From: DASRHY01 sp046765875
GTDB taxonomy: Bacteria > Actinomycetota > Actinomycetes > Propionibacteriales > Kribbellaceae
DNA length: 5,913 bases
NCBI GenBank assembly: GCA_046765875.1
Contig: JBKPSJ010000190.1
Location: 1-5,913 of the forward strand
Direction of reading: 5' to 3'
Below are positions 1 through 5,254 of this stretch, one piece after another (positions within the stretch are counted from its first letter, which is position 1; the number at the start of each line of letters is the position of its first letter). The notes below the pieces were generated by a model that searched no databases, was not told the DNA's origin, and saw nothing but the letters and a program-made list of their open reading frames with translations. Position numbers and translations under genes: made by a program.

Positions 1-1797
1 GTAGTAGACGGTCGACGGCGTACCCGGGTCGAGGACCACCGGCGTCTGCCAGTTGCGCCGATCGGAGGTGGTCGCGTTGATGAATCCGGTGCTGTTGTTG
101 CCGGCGTTGACCGATCGCGAGCAGAAGCCGAACTGTGAACATGCGTACACGAAGTTCTGGTCGCTCGGATCGACGACCGTATAGAGGCCGTCACCGCAGC
201 CGCCGTACGAACCCCACGCCCCGGTGACCACGCCGGCGCTGTTCCAGGACCGCAGACATCCGTTGTCCTGGGAGCCGCCGACGACCCGGTTGGCAGTCTG
301 CTCGCTGACGTCGACGGTGTAGAACTGGGTCCACGGCTCGTTCAAGGCCTCGGTCCAGGTCCCGCTGGCGCCGTTGCCCGTCGACCAGTAGAAGCCGCCG
401 TCGTTGCCCTCGAACACACGGCCCGGTGTGGTCGGGTCCCAGGCCATCGCGTGGTGGTCGGCGTGCAGGCTGCCGACGTTCGCCCAGGTGGTACCACCAT
501 TGGTGGATCCGCGCAGGCTGACACCGGCGACGAACAGCCGGTCAGCGTTCACCGGATCGACCCAGATCTTCGACGTCCAGACGGTGTCGCCGCCGGCGTT
601 GGCCGGGTTCATCGTCTGGAACGTGGCGCCGCCGTCGTCAGAACGGTAGTAGCCCCGGAACCCACGCTGCGTGGGGCCGGCGCCGTTCTCGATCTGGTTC
701 CAGTTGCCCGTGGTGACGTACACGCGGTTCGGGTTGTTGGGCGCGATGGCGACACCGAGCCGGGCCTGGGCCGTGGTCGTCGAACTGGTGCTCGAGGCGA
801 GGCCGATCGTGTCGCCGGGGGTGAACGACGTGATCCGGTCGTTGTCGAGCCGGGTCCAGGACGCGCCGCCGTTGGTCGTGAGATACAGCCCCGTGCCCGG
901 TCCGGTGTAGCACCGGCACAGGGTCTCGCGGTGGTGGTCCCACATCGGCACGAACATCTTGTTCGGGTTGGTCGGGTCCATGGCGATGTCGGTCGCGCCG
1001 GTGAAGTCGTTCACGCCGGCGAGGATCCGCGTCCAGGTCGCGCCGTAGTCGGTCGACTTGTACAGGCCGCGGATGCCACCGGGTGCGAACAGCGAGCCGC
1101 CGGACGCGGCGTACACGATGTTCGGGTTCTGCGGGTTGAACCGGATGGCGCCGATCGTGCTCGACCCCTGCAGGCCGACCCGGGTCCAGGTCGCGCCGTG
1201 GTCGCTCGAGCGGTACACGCCGTCGCCGCCGTAGCTCAGGCTGCCGCCACCGGGATTGACCTCGCCGGTGCCAACCCAGACGTCACCGTTCGGGGCGACC
1301 GTGACCGCGCCGATGGCCTGCGGGAAGTCGTCCGGCCAGGACTTGGTCATGTTCACGCCGCCGTCGGTGCTCTTCCAGACGCCTGATGTCGCGACGCCGA
1401 CGAAGACCGTGCCGGGCTGGGTCGGGTCCGGAGCGATGTCGGTGACCCGGCCGCCGACGTTGGACGGTCCGACGAAGTTCCAGTCCGGATGGACCAGACC
1501 GTTGACCTCACGCGGGATGGCGGCGGCCTGCTGCCCCGCCAGTTCCAGGTCACCGGTCGTGATCACGTCACCGGGGACCTGGCGAGAGTCGAGGTACCCG
1601 TCGCGGACCTCGCCCGATTCGTCCTCGGCCTCCTCACAGTTGGTACCGAAGTCCGGATCGTCCGCGTCGCAGGCGACGATGTCCTCGTCGGGATCGTCTG
1701 CGAACGAGTTCGCGGGCAAGATCACCGCGGTGAATCCGAGCACCGAGATGACAGCCAGAAGTCGCGCCAGCCTGCGGGGCGCATGGGGGCGGTGCAT
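1..1797 (-). CDS. Secreted BNR/Asp-box beta-propeller protein (sortilin/VPS10-like, glycosyl-hydrolase-like), 3' end outside window
   Basis: The frame stays open for 599 codons from an ATG at 1797 to the window edge, so the C-terminus is missing. Residues 1-33 form a signal peptide: Arg-rich start, hydrophobic core about 13-28, S-F-A cleavage site. A very acidic stretch follows (17 Asp/Glu in residues 34-70) with two cysteines, C43 and C54. The propeller starts near residue 107 with the motif GPSNVGGR (110-117). Asp-box repeats (S/T-x-D/N-x-G-x-x-W/F) appear at about 143-154, 197-204, 248-255, 307-314, 386-393 and 431-438, and there is a GGSQDNG motif at 507-513. These are typical of the WD40/YVTN/BNR-like superfamily, which includes sialidases, GH74-like xyloglucanases and sortilin-type proteins. 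I see no family-specific catalytic signature, so substrate and activity are open; it may bind or hydrolyse glycans outside the cell. The start is fixed by AAGGAGG eight bases upstream. It has its own promoter. Confidence 0.9.
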   Translation of the reverse strand, partial: MHRPHAPRRLARLLAVISVLGFTAVILPANSFADDPDEDIVACDADDPDFGTNCEEAEDESGEVRDGYLDSRQVPGDVITTGDLELAGQQAAAIPREVNGLVHPDWNFVGPSNVGGRVTDIAPDPTQPGTVFVGVATSGVWKSTDGGVNMTKSWPDDFPQAIGAVTVAPNGDVWVGTGEVNPGGGSLSYGGDGVYRSSDHGATWTRVGLQGSSTIGAIRFNPQNPNIVYAASGGSLFAPGGIRGLYKSTDYGATWTRILAGVNDFTGATDIAMDPTNPNKMFVPMWDHHRETLCRCYTGPGTGLYLTTNGGASWTRLDNDRITSFTPGDTIGLASSTSSTTTAQARLGVAIAPNNPNRVYVTTGNWNQIENGAGPTQRGFRGYYRSDDGGATFQTMNPANAGGDTVWTSKIWVDPVNADRLFVAGVSLRGSTNGGTTWANVGSLHADHHAMAWDPTTPGRVFEGNDGGFYWSTGNGASGTWTEALNEPWTQFYTVDVSEQTANRVVGGSQDNGCLRSWNSAGVVTGAWGSYGGCGDGLYTVVDPSDQNFVYACSQFGFCSRSVNAGNNSTGFINATTSDRRNWQTPVVLDPGTPSTVYY

Positions 1798-1805
1798 GCG
1801 ATCTC

Positions 1806-1812
1806 CCTCCTT
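1806..1812 (-). promoter_or_regulatory. Ribosome binding site of the BNR-repeat gene
   Basis: The minus strand reads AAGGAGG, a full anti-16S match, eight bases before the ATG at 1797. It selects this start over the second in-window ATG-like positions and places the signal peptide at the very N-terminus. Confidence 0.85.
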
Positions 1813-1909
1813 GTGCAGGCGGGAGCCCCAGGTGAGGTCCGGGAAGCGCTATTCGGTTTGCCAGCGGGGGCCAGACGTGGGGCGGACGCCTGTTGTTTTT
1901 GGCGCCGCA

Positions 1910-1938
1910 AGACTATGACTCGGAAATTGACAGGTCAA
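1910..1938 (-). promoter_or_regulatory. Sigma-70-type promoter of the BNR-repeat gene
   Basis: On the minus strand TTGACC (1938-1933) and TAGTCT (1915-1910) are separated by exactly 17 bases. This is a good match to the primary-sigma -35 consensus and to the actinobacterial TAnnnT -10. Transcription would start near 1903, giving a leader of about 105 bases before the ATG at 1797. The -35 lies inside a palindrome (1926-1939), so access is probably regulated. Confidence 0.6.
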
Positions 1939-1939
1939 T
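1926..1939. promoter_or_regulatory. Palindrome over the -35 element (candidate operator)
   Basis: The sequence ATTGAC-AG-GTCAAT is a perfect 6+6 inverted repeat with a 2-base centre. It covers the -35 hexamer of the promoter for the BNR-repeat gene. A dimeric regulator bound here would block RNA polymerase. No regulator for it can be named from the window. Confidence 0.4.
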
Positions 1940-1977
1940 GAGTCGGCACCCTTACCGTCGACCGGCGGACGCGACCG

Positions 1978-1997
1978 TTGACCGACTGGTTGGTCAC
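1978..1997. promoter_or_regulatory. Imperfect 20-bp palindrome upstream of the BNR promoter (TetR-like operator candidate)
   Basis: TTGACCGACT and GGTTGGTCAC form an inverted repeat in which 7 of 10 positions per half are symmetric, including the perfect arms TGACC/GGTCA. Its layout resembles the GACC-rich palindromes bound by many actinobacterial TetR-family repressors. It sits 40-60 bases upstream of the -35. It shares the TTGAC/GTCA core with the palindrome at 1926-1939, the two starting about 51 bases apart. No tetR-like gene is present in the window, so the assignment is only by resemblance. Confidence 0.3.
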
Positions 1998-2049
1998 GTA
2001 GCGAGCTGAAGCTTCCTTGAAGTGTGCTGCCCGACAACGTCGCCCGAGG

Positions 2050-2073
2050 CAACAACTTGGGCAACGACTTGGG
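2050..2073. repeat. Two adjacent 12-bp direct repeats
   Basis: CAACAACTTGGG (2050-2061) is followed immediately by CAACGACTTGGG (2062-2073); 11 of 12 positions are identical. The repeat lies in the intergenic region upstream of the BNR promoter. It could be a tandem binding site or a small slippage duplication. Confidence 0.5.
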
Positions 2074-2097
2074 TTGGCGCACTCGCACCAAGCCCGG

Positions 2098-2129
2098 CGC
2101 GCTCTCGGGTTCAACCCGGGCCGAGCGCG
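2098..2129 (-). terminator. Hairpin downstream of the acetyltransferase gene, candidate terminator
   Basis: A 7-bp outer stem, CGCGCTC (2098-2104) with GAGCGCG (2123-2129), encloses a second inverted repeat, CGGGTT-C-AACCCG (2106-2118). It begins about 20 bases past the acetyltransferase stop codon. There is no U-tract, so it would be a GC-rich, L-shaped type of stop signal as often seen in actinomycetes, or merely an RNA 3'-end stabiliser. Confidence 0.45.
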
Positions 2130-2150
2130 AGGATGCGACGGGCTGACCGG

Positions 2151-2726
2151 TCACTCAGGCTGGGCGACGGTGCGCGTGACGACCCAGCGGTGCGGCGAGA
2201 TCGGCCGGGTACGGGTGAAGCCGTAGTTCTCGAAGGCGGCCATCGGCCCGGTGTGGAGGAACGATCCCGAGACCTTGCGGTCATCGGTCTCCTCTGGATA
2301 GCCCTCGACGGTTCCGCCGCCGAGCCGGCCGATCTCGTCCAGCGCCCCGCCGAGCGCTGCGTCGGCGACACCGCGGCCGCGTAATCCCTTACCGGTGAAG
2401 AAGCAGGTGATCCGCCAGTCCGGAAGCGCGGTCAGCCCCTTCTCATACAGGCGCCGGCTCTTGATCTCCGGCAGTTCGCCCGGCGATCCGAACTGGCACC
2501 AGCCCAGGCACTCCTCACCGTCGAACACCAGTGCGGCATGAGTACGGCCTTCGCGAACACGCTGCTCCTTCTCAGCCTGGTTCTGCGCCGCTGTTCGCTG
2601 CTTCAGCTTGACGTGGAAGCCCATGCACCAGCAGCCGCCCCACACGCCGTTGTTCGCCTCGGCCAGACGCGCGAACGCCGGCCAGGTGTCCACATCGAGG
2701 GGTCGAACCGAGAACGTGGCAGTCAC
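2151..2726 (-). CDS. GNAT-family N-acetyltransferase
   Basis: The product is a cytoplasmic protein of 191 residues, usual for a single GNAT domain. In the chosen numbering an N-terminal segment carries a CWCMGFH motif (32-38). The acetyl-CoA-binding loop of the family (R/Q-x-x-G-x-G/A) appears as KGLRGRGVA at about 113-121, preceded by the hydrophobic strand WRITCFF. The C-terminal FENYGF (165-170) matches the typical GNAT ending in which a gly-phe pair follows the last helix. These motifs support acetyl transfer from acetyl-CoA to an amine; the substrate is unknown. The start is the GTG at 2726, because GGAGG lies five bases upstream. A longer frame from a GTG at 2753 would place that ribosome site inside the gene. 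It follows uppP by 63 bases on the same strand with no visible terminator, so it may be co-transcribed with it. Confidence 0.85.
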   Translation of the reverse strand: MTATFSVRPLDVDTWPAFARLAEANNGVWGGCWCMGFHVKLKQRTAAQNQAEKEQRVREGRTHAALVFDGEECLGWCQFGSPGELPEIKSRRLYEKGLTALPDWRITCFFTGKGLRGRGVADAALGGALDEIGRLGGGTVEGYPEETDDRKVSGSFLHTGPMAAFENYGFTRTRPISPHRWVVTRTVAQPE

Positions 2727-2731
2727 AAACA

Positions 2732-2736
2732 CCTCC
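2732..2736 (-). promoter_or_regulatory. Ribosome binding site deciding the acetyltransferase start
   Basis: GGAGG on the minus strand is five bases before the GTG at 2726. No comparable site precedes the upstream in-frame GTG at 2753, so the shorter protein is preferred. Confidence 0.6.
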
Positions 2737-2789
2737 GTCAGACGCGCGCCCACGATACTCAGGTGTACGCCTTGCGTGAGGTTGACGTT

Positions 2790-3716
2790 CTAGCCGACGC
2801 TGAAGCGGATGATGCTGGCCGCGCCGGCAATCAGGCAGTAGATCGCGAACGGCGTGAGAGTACGCGTCTCGAAGTAGCGGACCAGGAACCGCACCGACAG
2901 GTACGCCGCCACCCCGGCGACGATGACGCCGACGATGACCTGGCCGTGGATGTCGTCGCCGGCCGGACCTGCCAGCGAAGGCAGCTTGAGTGCGCCGGCG
3001 GCGAGGATGACCGGAGTGGCCAGCAGGAAGGCGAACCGAGCCGCGTCCTCGTGGTTCAGGCCACGGGTCAGTCCGCCCACCATCGTCGCGCCCGAGCGGC
3101 TGATGCCGGCCAGCAGAGCCGGGATCTGCCACAGCCCGACGTACACGCCGTCCCGGTAGCGCAGCGCGGCCAGTCGCCGGTCGGACTCGACCGCGGCGCT
3201 GACTCCTCCGCCGGTGGCCACCGGAACGGGTTCCACGCTGCGACGGCGCAGCCGCTCCCCGGCCAGCAGGATCAGCCCGTTGATCGTCAGCAGGACGGCC
3301 GCGGACATCGGCTTGGCGAAGATGACCCGGAGGGTGTGCTCCAGCAGCAGACCGGTCAGCCCGACCGGGATGGTGGCGATCACGATCAGCCAGGCCAGAC
3401 GCTCGTCCGCGTCGGCAGTGCTGAAGTGCCGTTCGCGGATGCCGCGTACGAGGCTGCGGAAGAAGCCGCGGATGATCCGGACCCAGTCGGCCCAGAAGAA
3501 GATCAGCAGCGCAATGGCGGTCGCAACATGCAGGGCGACGATGTATGAGAGATAGAACGACGACTCGCTGTTCGGCTGCGAGGACTGTTCGACCATCGTC
3601 TGCCAGGAGCCGCCGAGCCAGGCCGGCACCAGCACCGAGTGTCCGAGGCTCGACACGGGGAACAACTCTGTGACGCCCTGGATGAGGGCGATCACGATGG
3701 CCTGCAGATAGGTCAT
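2790..3716 (-). CDS. uppP: Undecaprenyl-diphosphate phosphatase (UppP/BacA family)
   Basis: The gene encodes 308 residues of a polytopic inner-membrane enzyme. UppP removes a phosphate from undecaprenyl diphosphate so that the lipid carrier for peptidoglycan and other wall polymers can be reused; extra dosage confers bacitracin resistance. The first family signature is QGVTELFPVSSLGH at 13-26, containing the Q13-x-x-x-E17 pair and H26 (equivalent to E17, E21 and H30 of the E. coli enzyme). The second is GISRSGAT at 204-211 with catalytic R207. Several hydrophobic segments span about 54-75, 108-126, 136-152, 225-245, 258-280 and 288-304. The protein is longer than the usual 265-290 residues because of extra loops around 33-53 and 156-190. 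The common PGxSRSG appears as AGISRSG. GAGGA lies seven bases before the ATG. Two BlaI-type operators precede the gene, which suggests it is the output of the upstream repressor/protease pair. Confidence 0.95.
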   Translation of the reverse strand: MTYLQAIVIALIQGVTELFPVSSLGHSVLVPAWLGGSWQTMVEQSSQPNSESSFYLSYIVALHVATAIALLIFFWADWVRIIRGFFRSLVRGIRERHFSTADADERLAWLIVIATIPVGLTGLLLEHTLRVIFAKPMSAAVLLTINGLILLAGERLRRRSVEPVPVATGGGVSAAVESDRRLAALRYRDGVYVGLWQIPALLAGISRSGATMVGGLTRGLNHEDAARFAFLLATPVILAAGALKLPSLAGPAGDDIHGQVIVGVIVAGVAAYLSVRFLVRYFETRTLTPFAIYCLIAGAASIIRFSVG

Positions 3717-3723
3717 TGGCGGA

Positions 3724-3728
3724 TCCTC
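3724..3728 (-). promoter_or_regulatory. Ribosome binding site of uppP, touching operator O1
   Basis: GAGGA on the minus strand lies seven bases before the ATG at 3716. It shares its first base with the end of the inverted repeat at 3728-3748, so a repressor bound there would sit just upstream of the translation start. Confidence 0.6.
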
Positions 3729-3748
3729 TACTACGAGTTATGTAGCAG
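3728..3748. promoter_or_regulatory. BlaI-type operator O1, proximal to uppP
   Basis: On the minus strand the site reads CTGCTAC-N7-GTAGTAG. The arms agree at 6 of 7 positions and the spacer is 7 bases. The TAC/GTA-rich dyad is characteristic of operators for BlaI/MecI/CopY repressors. It lies 12 to 32 bases upstream of the uppP start, between any promoter and the ribosome site. Confidence 0.7.
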
Positions 3749-3754
3749 TGGATA

Positions 3755-3775
3755 CTACTACCTATTTAGTAGTAG
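3755..3775. promoter_or_regulatory. BlaI-type operator O2, perfect inverted repeat overlapping the end of the M56 gene
   Basis: CTACTAC-N7-GTAGTAG is a perfect 7-bp inverted repeat with a 7-base spacer. Its centre is 27 bp from that of O1, close to two and a half helical turns. Most of it lies within the final codons and stop of the M56 protease gene, where the run of ACT codons encodes the terminal Thr residues. A further GTAG follows at 3782-3785, so an additional half-site is possible. Confidence 0.75.
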
Positions 3776-4706
3776 TAGTTTGTAGGGAAGGTCCGGCCGC
3801 ATGGCCGGCGGCATTTTCGAAGAGCCCCTCCCCTGTGTGCTGTACGGCAGCGGCCGGACCCGCCATCGCGATGACGAGCAACACCATCGCGACGAATGTC
3901 AGCGGCCTGCGTCGCGGAGCCGGCGCGAGCAGCGCCTGGACCCGTGCGACGACATCGCCATCGGTCGCGGCCGGGCCGGCGCCGGGCAGCGGTGCGGCGC
4001 CGGTCTTGAGCAGCGCGACCCGGCCGACCGTGGTGGCGACCAGTCGCCGGTCTCCGACCGTCCTGGCGGCGTCCTCATCGGCCCAGCGTTCGACCGCCGT
4101 CGCGATGCTGCGTGCCGCCGGCCGGAGCAGCGGGTTCGCCGCGGCCGACAGATCCGCCGCGAGCTTCCACCAGGCGTGGTTGTGCGTCAGGTGGGCGGTC
4201 TCGTGCGCGAGGACCGCTCGTTTCTCATGGTCGTCCAGCACCCGGAGCAGACCCGTCGTGACGACGATCCGACCCGCCGGTCGCGGCGTCGTGAAGGCGT
4301 CCGGCCGGGCATCGTTCAGGGCGACGACGCGGTGCGGATCGCCCAGGCCACGGCAGGCGCGATTGATCCCGACGAGCGACCTGATCCGCCGGACCGCCGC
4401 GACCGTGACGGAGACGGCCGCGCCGATCACCAAGGCGGTGCTGATCGCGGCCGCGCCGGCCGGGATCGGACTCATCGCCCGCAGCGACGCGACCGACCAC
4501 GGGCCCAACTCGGCGATCTCCGGCGCCTGCCCGACCCAGGTGAAGGCAACCACGGCGAGGATGAAAGAAATGCCGGACGCGACGAGCACGTTCCCGGCGA
4601 CGAGCAGACGGGTCGCCGTCGCCGGCGGCAGGCGTCGCCCGAGTGCGGGCGCGGCGACCGAGTACAGCACCATCACGACAAGACCGATGAGTGTCGCGGA
4701 CTTCAT
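3762..4706 (-). CDS. M56-family (BlaR1/MecR1-type) membrane zinc metalloprotease without a penicillin-sensor domain
   Basis: The 314-residue protein has hydrophobic segments at about 5-22, 34-58, 83-105 and 268-288. The large loop between the third and fourth should face the cytoplasm and carries the zinc-protease motif HETAH (H168, E169, H172). Acidic residues downstream in ERWADEDAA (206-214) probably supply the third zinc ligand. This is the M56 layout of BlaR1 and MecR1, which cleave or trigger cleavage of their paired repressor. Those proteins continue after the last helix with a penicillin-binding domain of roughly 250 residues. Here only 26 residues follow, so the protein cannot sense beta-lactams in the same way; the signal may be read by the membrane segments or a partner. 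Its ATG overlaps the repressor stop as ATGA, implying translational coupling. Its 3' end contains operator O2. Confidence 0.92.
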   Translation of the reverse strand: MKSATLIGLVVMVLYSVAAPALGRRLPPATATRLLVAGNVLVASGISFILAVVAFTWVGQAPEIAELGPWSVASLRAMSPIPAGAAAISTALVIGAAVSVTVAAVRRIRSLVGINRACRGLGDPHRVVALNDARPDAFTTPRPAGRIVVTTGLLRVLDDHEKRAVLAHETAHLTHNHAWWKLAADLSAAANPLLRPAARSIATAVERWADEDAARTVGDRRLVATTVGRVALLKTGAAPLPGAGPAATDGDVVARVQALLAPAPRRRPLTFVAMVLLVIAMAGPAAAVQHTGEGLFENAAGHAAGPSLQTTTTK

Positions 4707-5080
4707 TGCGGCCGGCCGTTCTCGGGGTCGTCGCCGGCACGCAGCAGGTCTCCGAGCAGGCGCGAGTCCTCGGCCGACAGCCCGCCGACGAACCGGGCGA
4801 GCACCGCGGCGCGGTCGTCACGCGCGGACAGCAGCCGGTCCATCTGCCGGGCAGTCACCTCGGCCTCGTCGACGACGGCGGTGTAGACGTACGACCTGCC
4901 CACGCGGTCGCGGGTAACGGTTCCCTTGGCGTGCATCCGAACCAGCACGGTCATCACGGTCGTGTACGCCAGTTCGGCCTGGAGCGCTTCCTGCACCTCT
5001 GCCGTACTCATCGGACGACCGGCCGCAGCCAGCACCGCGAAGACCTGCTGCTCGAGATCACCCCTCGACCGCCGTCGCAT
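4703..5080 (-). CDS. BlaI/MecI/CopY-family winged-helix repressor
   Basis: The 125-residue protein has the family layout. An N-terminal winged helix begins at GDLEQQVFAVLA (7-18) and holds a recognition helix with the conserved AYTTVMTVLVRMHAKG (38-53). The wing follows, GRSYVYTAVV (61-70), then a C-terminal helical dimerisation part (about 73-115). ARFVGG (95-100) aligns with the region where S. aureus BlaI is cut between Asn and Phe, so R96-F97 is the likely cleavage area. The family represses by binding TAC/GTA dyads and is inactivated by proteolysis triggered by the partner M56 protein, encoded immediately downstream. I chose the ATG at 5080 because the product then matches the family's usual N-terminus and clears operator O3; GGGGTGA precedes it. 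An ATG at 5098 (AGGA eight bases upstream) is a real alternative. An ATG at 5131 is unlikely because it reads through the operator. Confidence 0.92.
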   Translation of the reverse strand: MRRRSRGDLEQQVFAVLAAAGRPMSTAEVQEALQAELAYTTVMTVLVRMHAKGTVTRDRVGRSYVYTAVVDEAEVTARQMDRLLSARDDRAAVLARFVGGLSAEDSRLLGDLLRAGDDPENGRPQ

Positions 5081-5105
5081 GTCACCCCACAACACCATCG
5101 AACGA

Positions 5106-5126
5106 GTCCTACGTAGATCGTAGTAG
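5106..5126. promoter_or_regulatory. BlaI-type operator O3, autoregulatory site of the repressor/protease operon
   Basis: The minus strand reads CTACTAC-N7-GTAGGAC, with 5 of 7 arm positions symmetric and the inner CTAC/GTAG perfect. It has the same 7+7+7 geometry as O1 and O2. A TACGAT hexamer (5122-5117) inside it could be the -10 of the operon promoter, although I see no good -35 at standard spacing. Binding here would block transcription of the repressor and M56 genes. Confidence 0.65.
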
Positions 5127-5223
5127 ACCATTCGCGACCACCGGCCGGCCTACCCGGCTGAATGTGATGATCGGGCGGTGTCCGAGACGAAGCCGGCCAT
5201 CAGCCGACCAACCTGACCCGCCC

Positions 5224-5251
5224 CGAGATCGCCGGCGAACCGTCGGTCTCG
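5224..5251 (-). terminator. Weak hairpin after the anchored exported-protein gene, candidate terminator
   Basis: The arms CGAGA (5224-5228) and TCTCG (5247-5251) can pair, with a further short CCG/CGG pairing inside and an asymmetric bulge. It starts a few bases past the stop codon at 5255. No U-run follows. It may separate the permease operon from the repressor operon, but the stem is short. Confidence 0.25.
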
Positions 5252-5254
5252 CGT

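Larger units (their letters stand above)
1798..2150. other. Non-coding intergenic region between the acetyltransferase and BNR genes
   Basis: This 353-base gap contains, in transcription order, a hairpin (2098-2129), a 12-bp tandem repeat (2050-2073), a TetR-operator-like palindrome (1978-1997), the promoter with its palindrome (1910-1939), and the leader and ribosome binding site of the BNR-repeat gene. One minus-strand frame starts with GTG overlapping the acetyltransferase stop and runs to 1849, but it crosses the promoter and loses the G/C third-position bias. I do not regard it as a gene. Confidence 0.7.

Noticed and set aside
1..7. GTAGTAG at the left edge as a fourth BlaI half-site
   Set aside because: It encodes Tyr-Tyr in the BNR protein and has no CTACTAC partner at 7-base spacing in the window.
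451..1386. Long plus-strand open frame opposite the BNR-repeat gene
   Set aside because: Its translation is low-complexity, rich in Arg, Val, Gly and Ala. It is antisense to a minus-strand frame with clear Asp-box repeats and a ribosome site.
1927..1958. Plus-strand promoter with a perfect TTGACA at 1927
   Set aside because: The nearest TAnnnT -10 (1953-1958) is 20 bases away, no plus-strand gene follows, and the hexamer is explained by the palindrome.
2105..2122. tRNA T-arm-like GGTTCAACCC
   Set aside because: The flanking bases do not form a 5-bp stem with a 7-base loop, and there is no acceptor or anticodon arm around it; it belongs to the hairpin at 2098-2129.
1849..2154. Minus-strand frame of 101 codons whose GTG overlaps the acetyltransferase stop
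   Set aside because: The GTGA overlap is tempting. However, the frame contains the hairpin, repeats, palindromes and BNR promoter, loses third-position G/C bias, and has no recognisable domain.
2538..3548. Plus-strand open frame of 336 codons opposite uppP and the acetyltransferase
   Set aside because: It crosses two unrelated minus-strand genes and gives an Asp/Arg/Gln-rich translation without any domain; it is a codon-bias shadow.
3748..4917. Plus-strand open frames of 361 and 389 codons opposite the M56 and repressor genes
   Set aside because: Both span two well-identified minus-strand genes, have Arg/Ser/Ala-rich translations, and lack plausible ribosome sites and domains.
3762..5080. 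Classical beta-lactam-inducible bla system
   Set aside because: No beta-lactamase or PBP gene is in the window and the M56 protein has no penicillin-binding domain, so only the repressor/protease architecture is shared.
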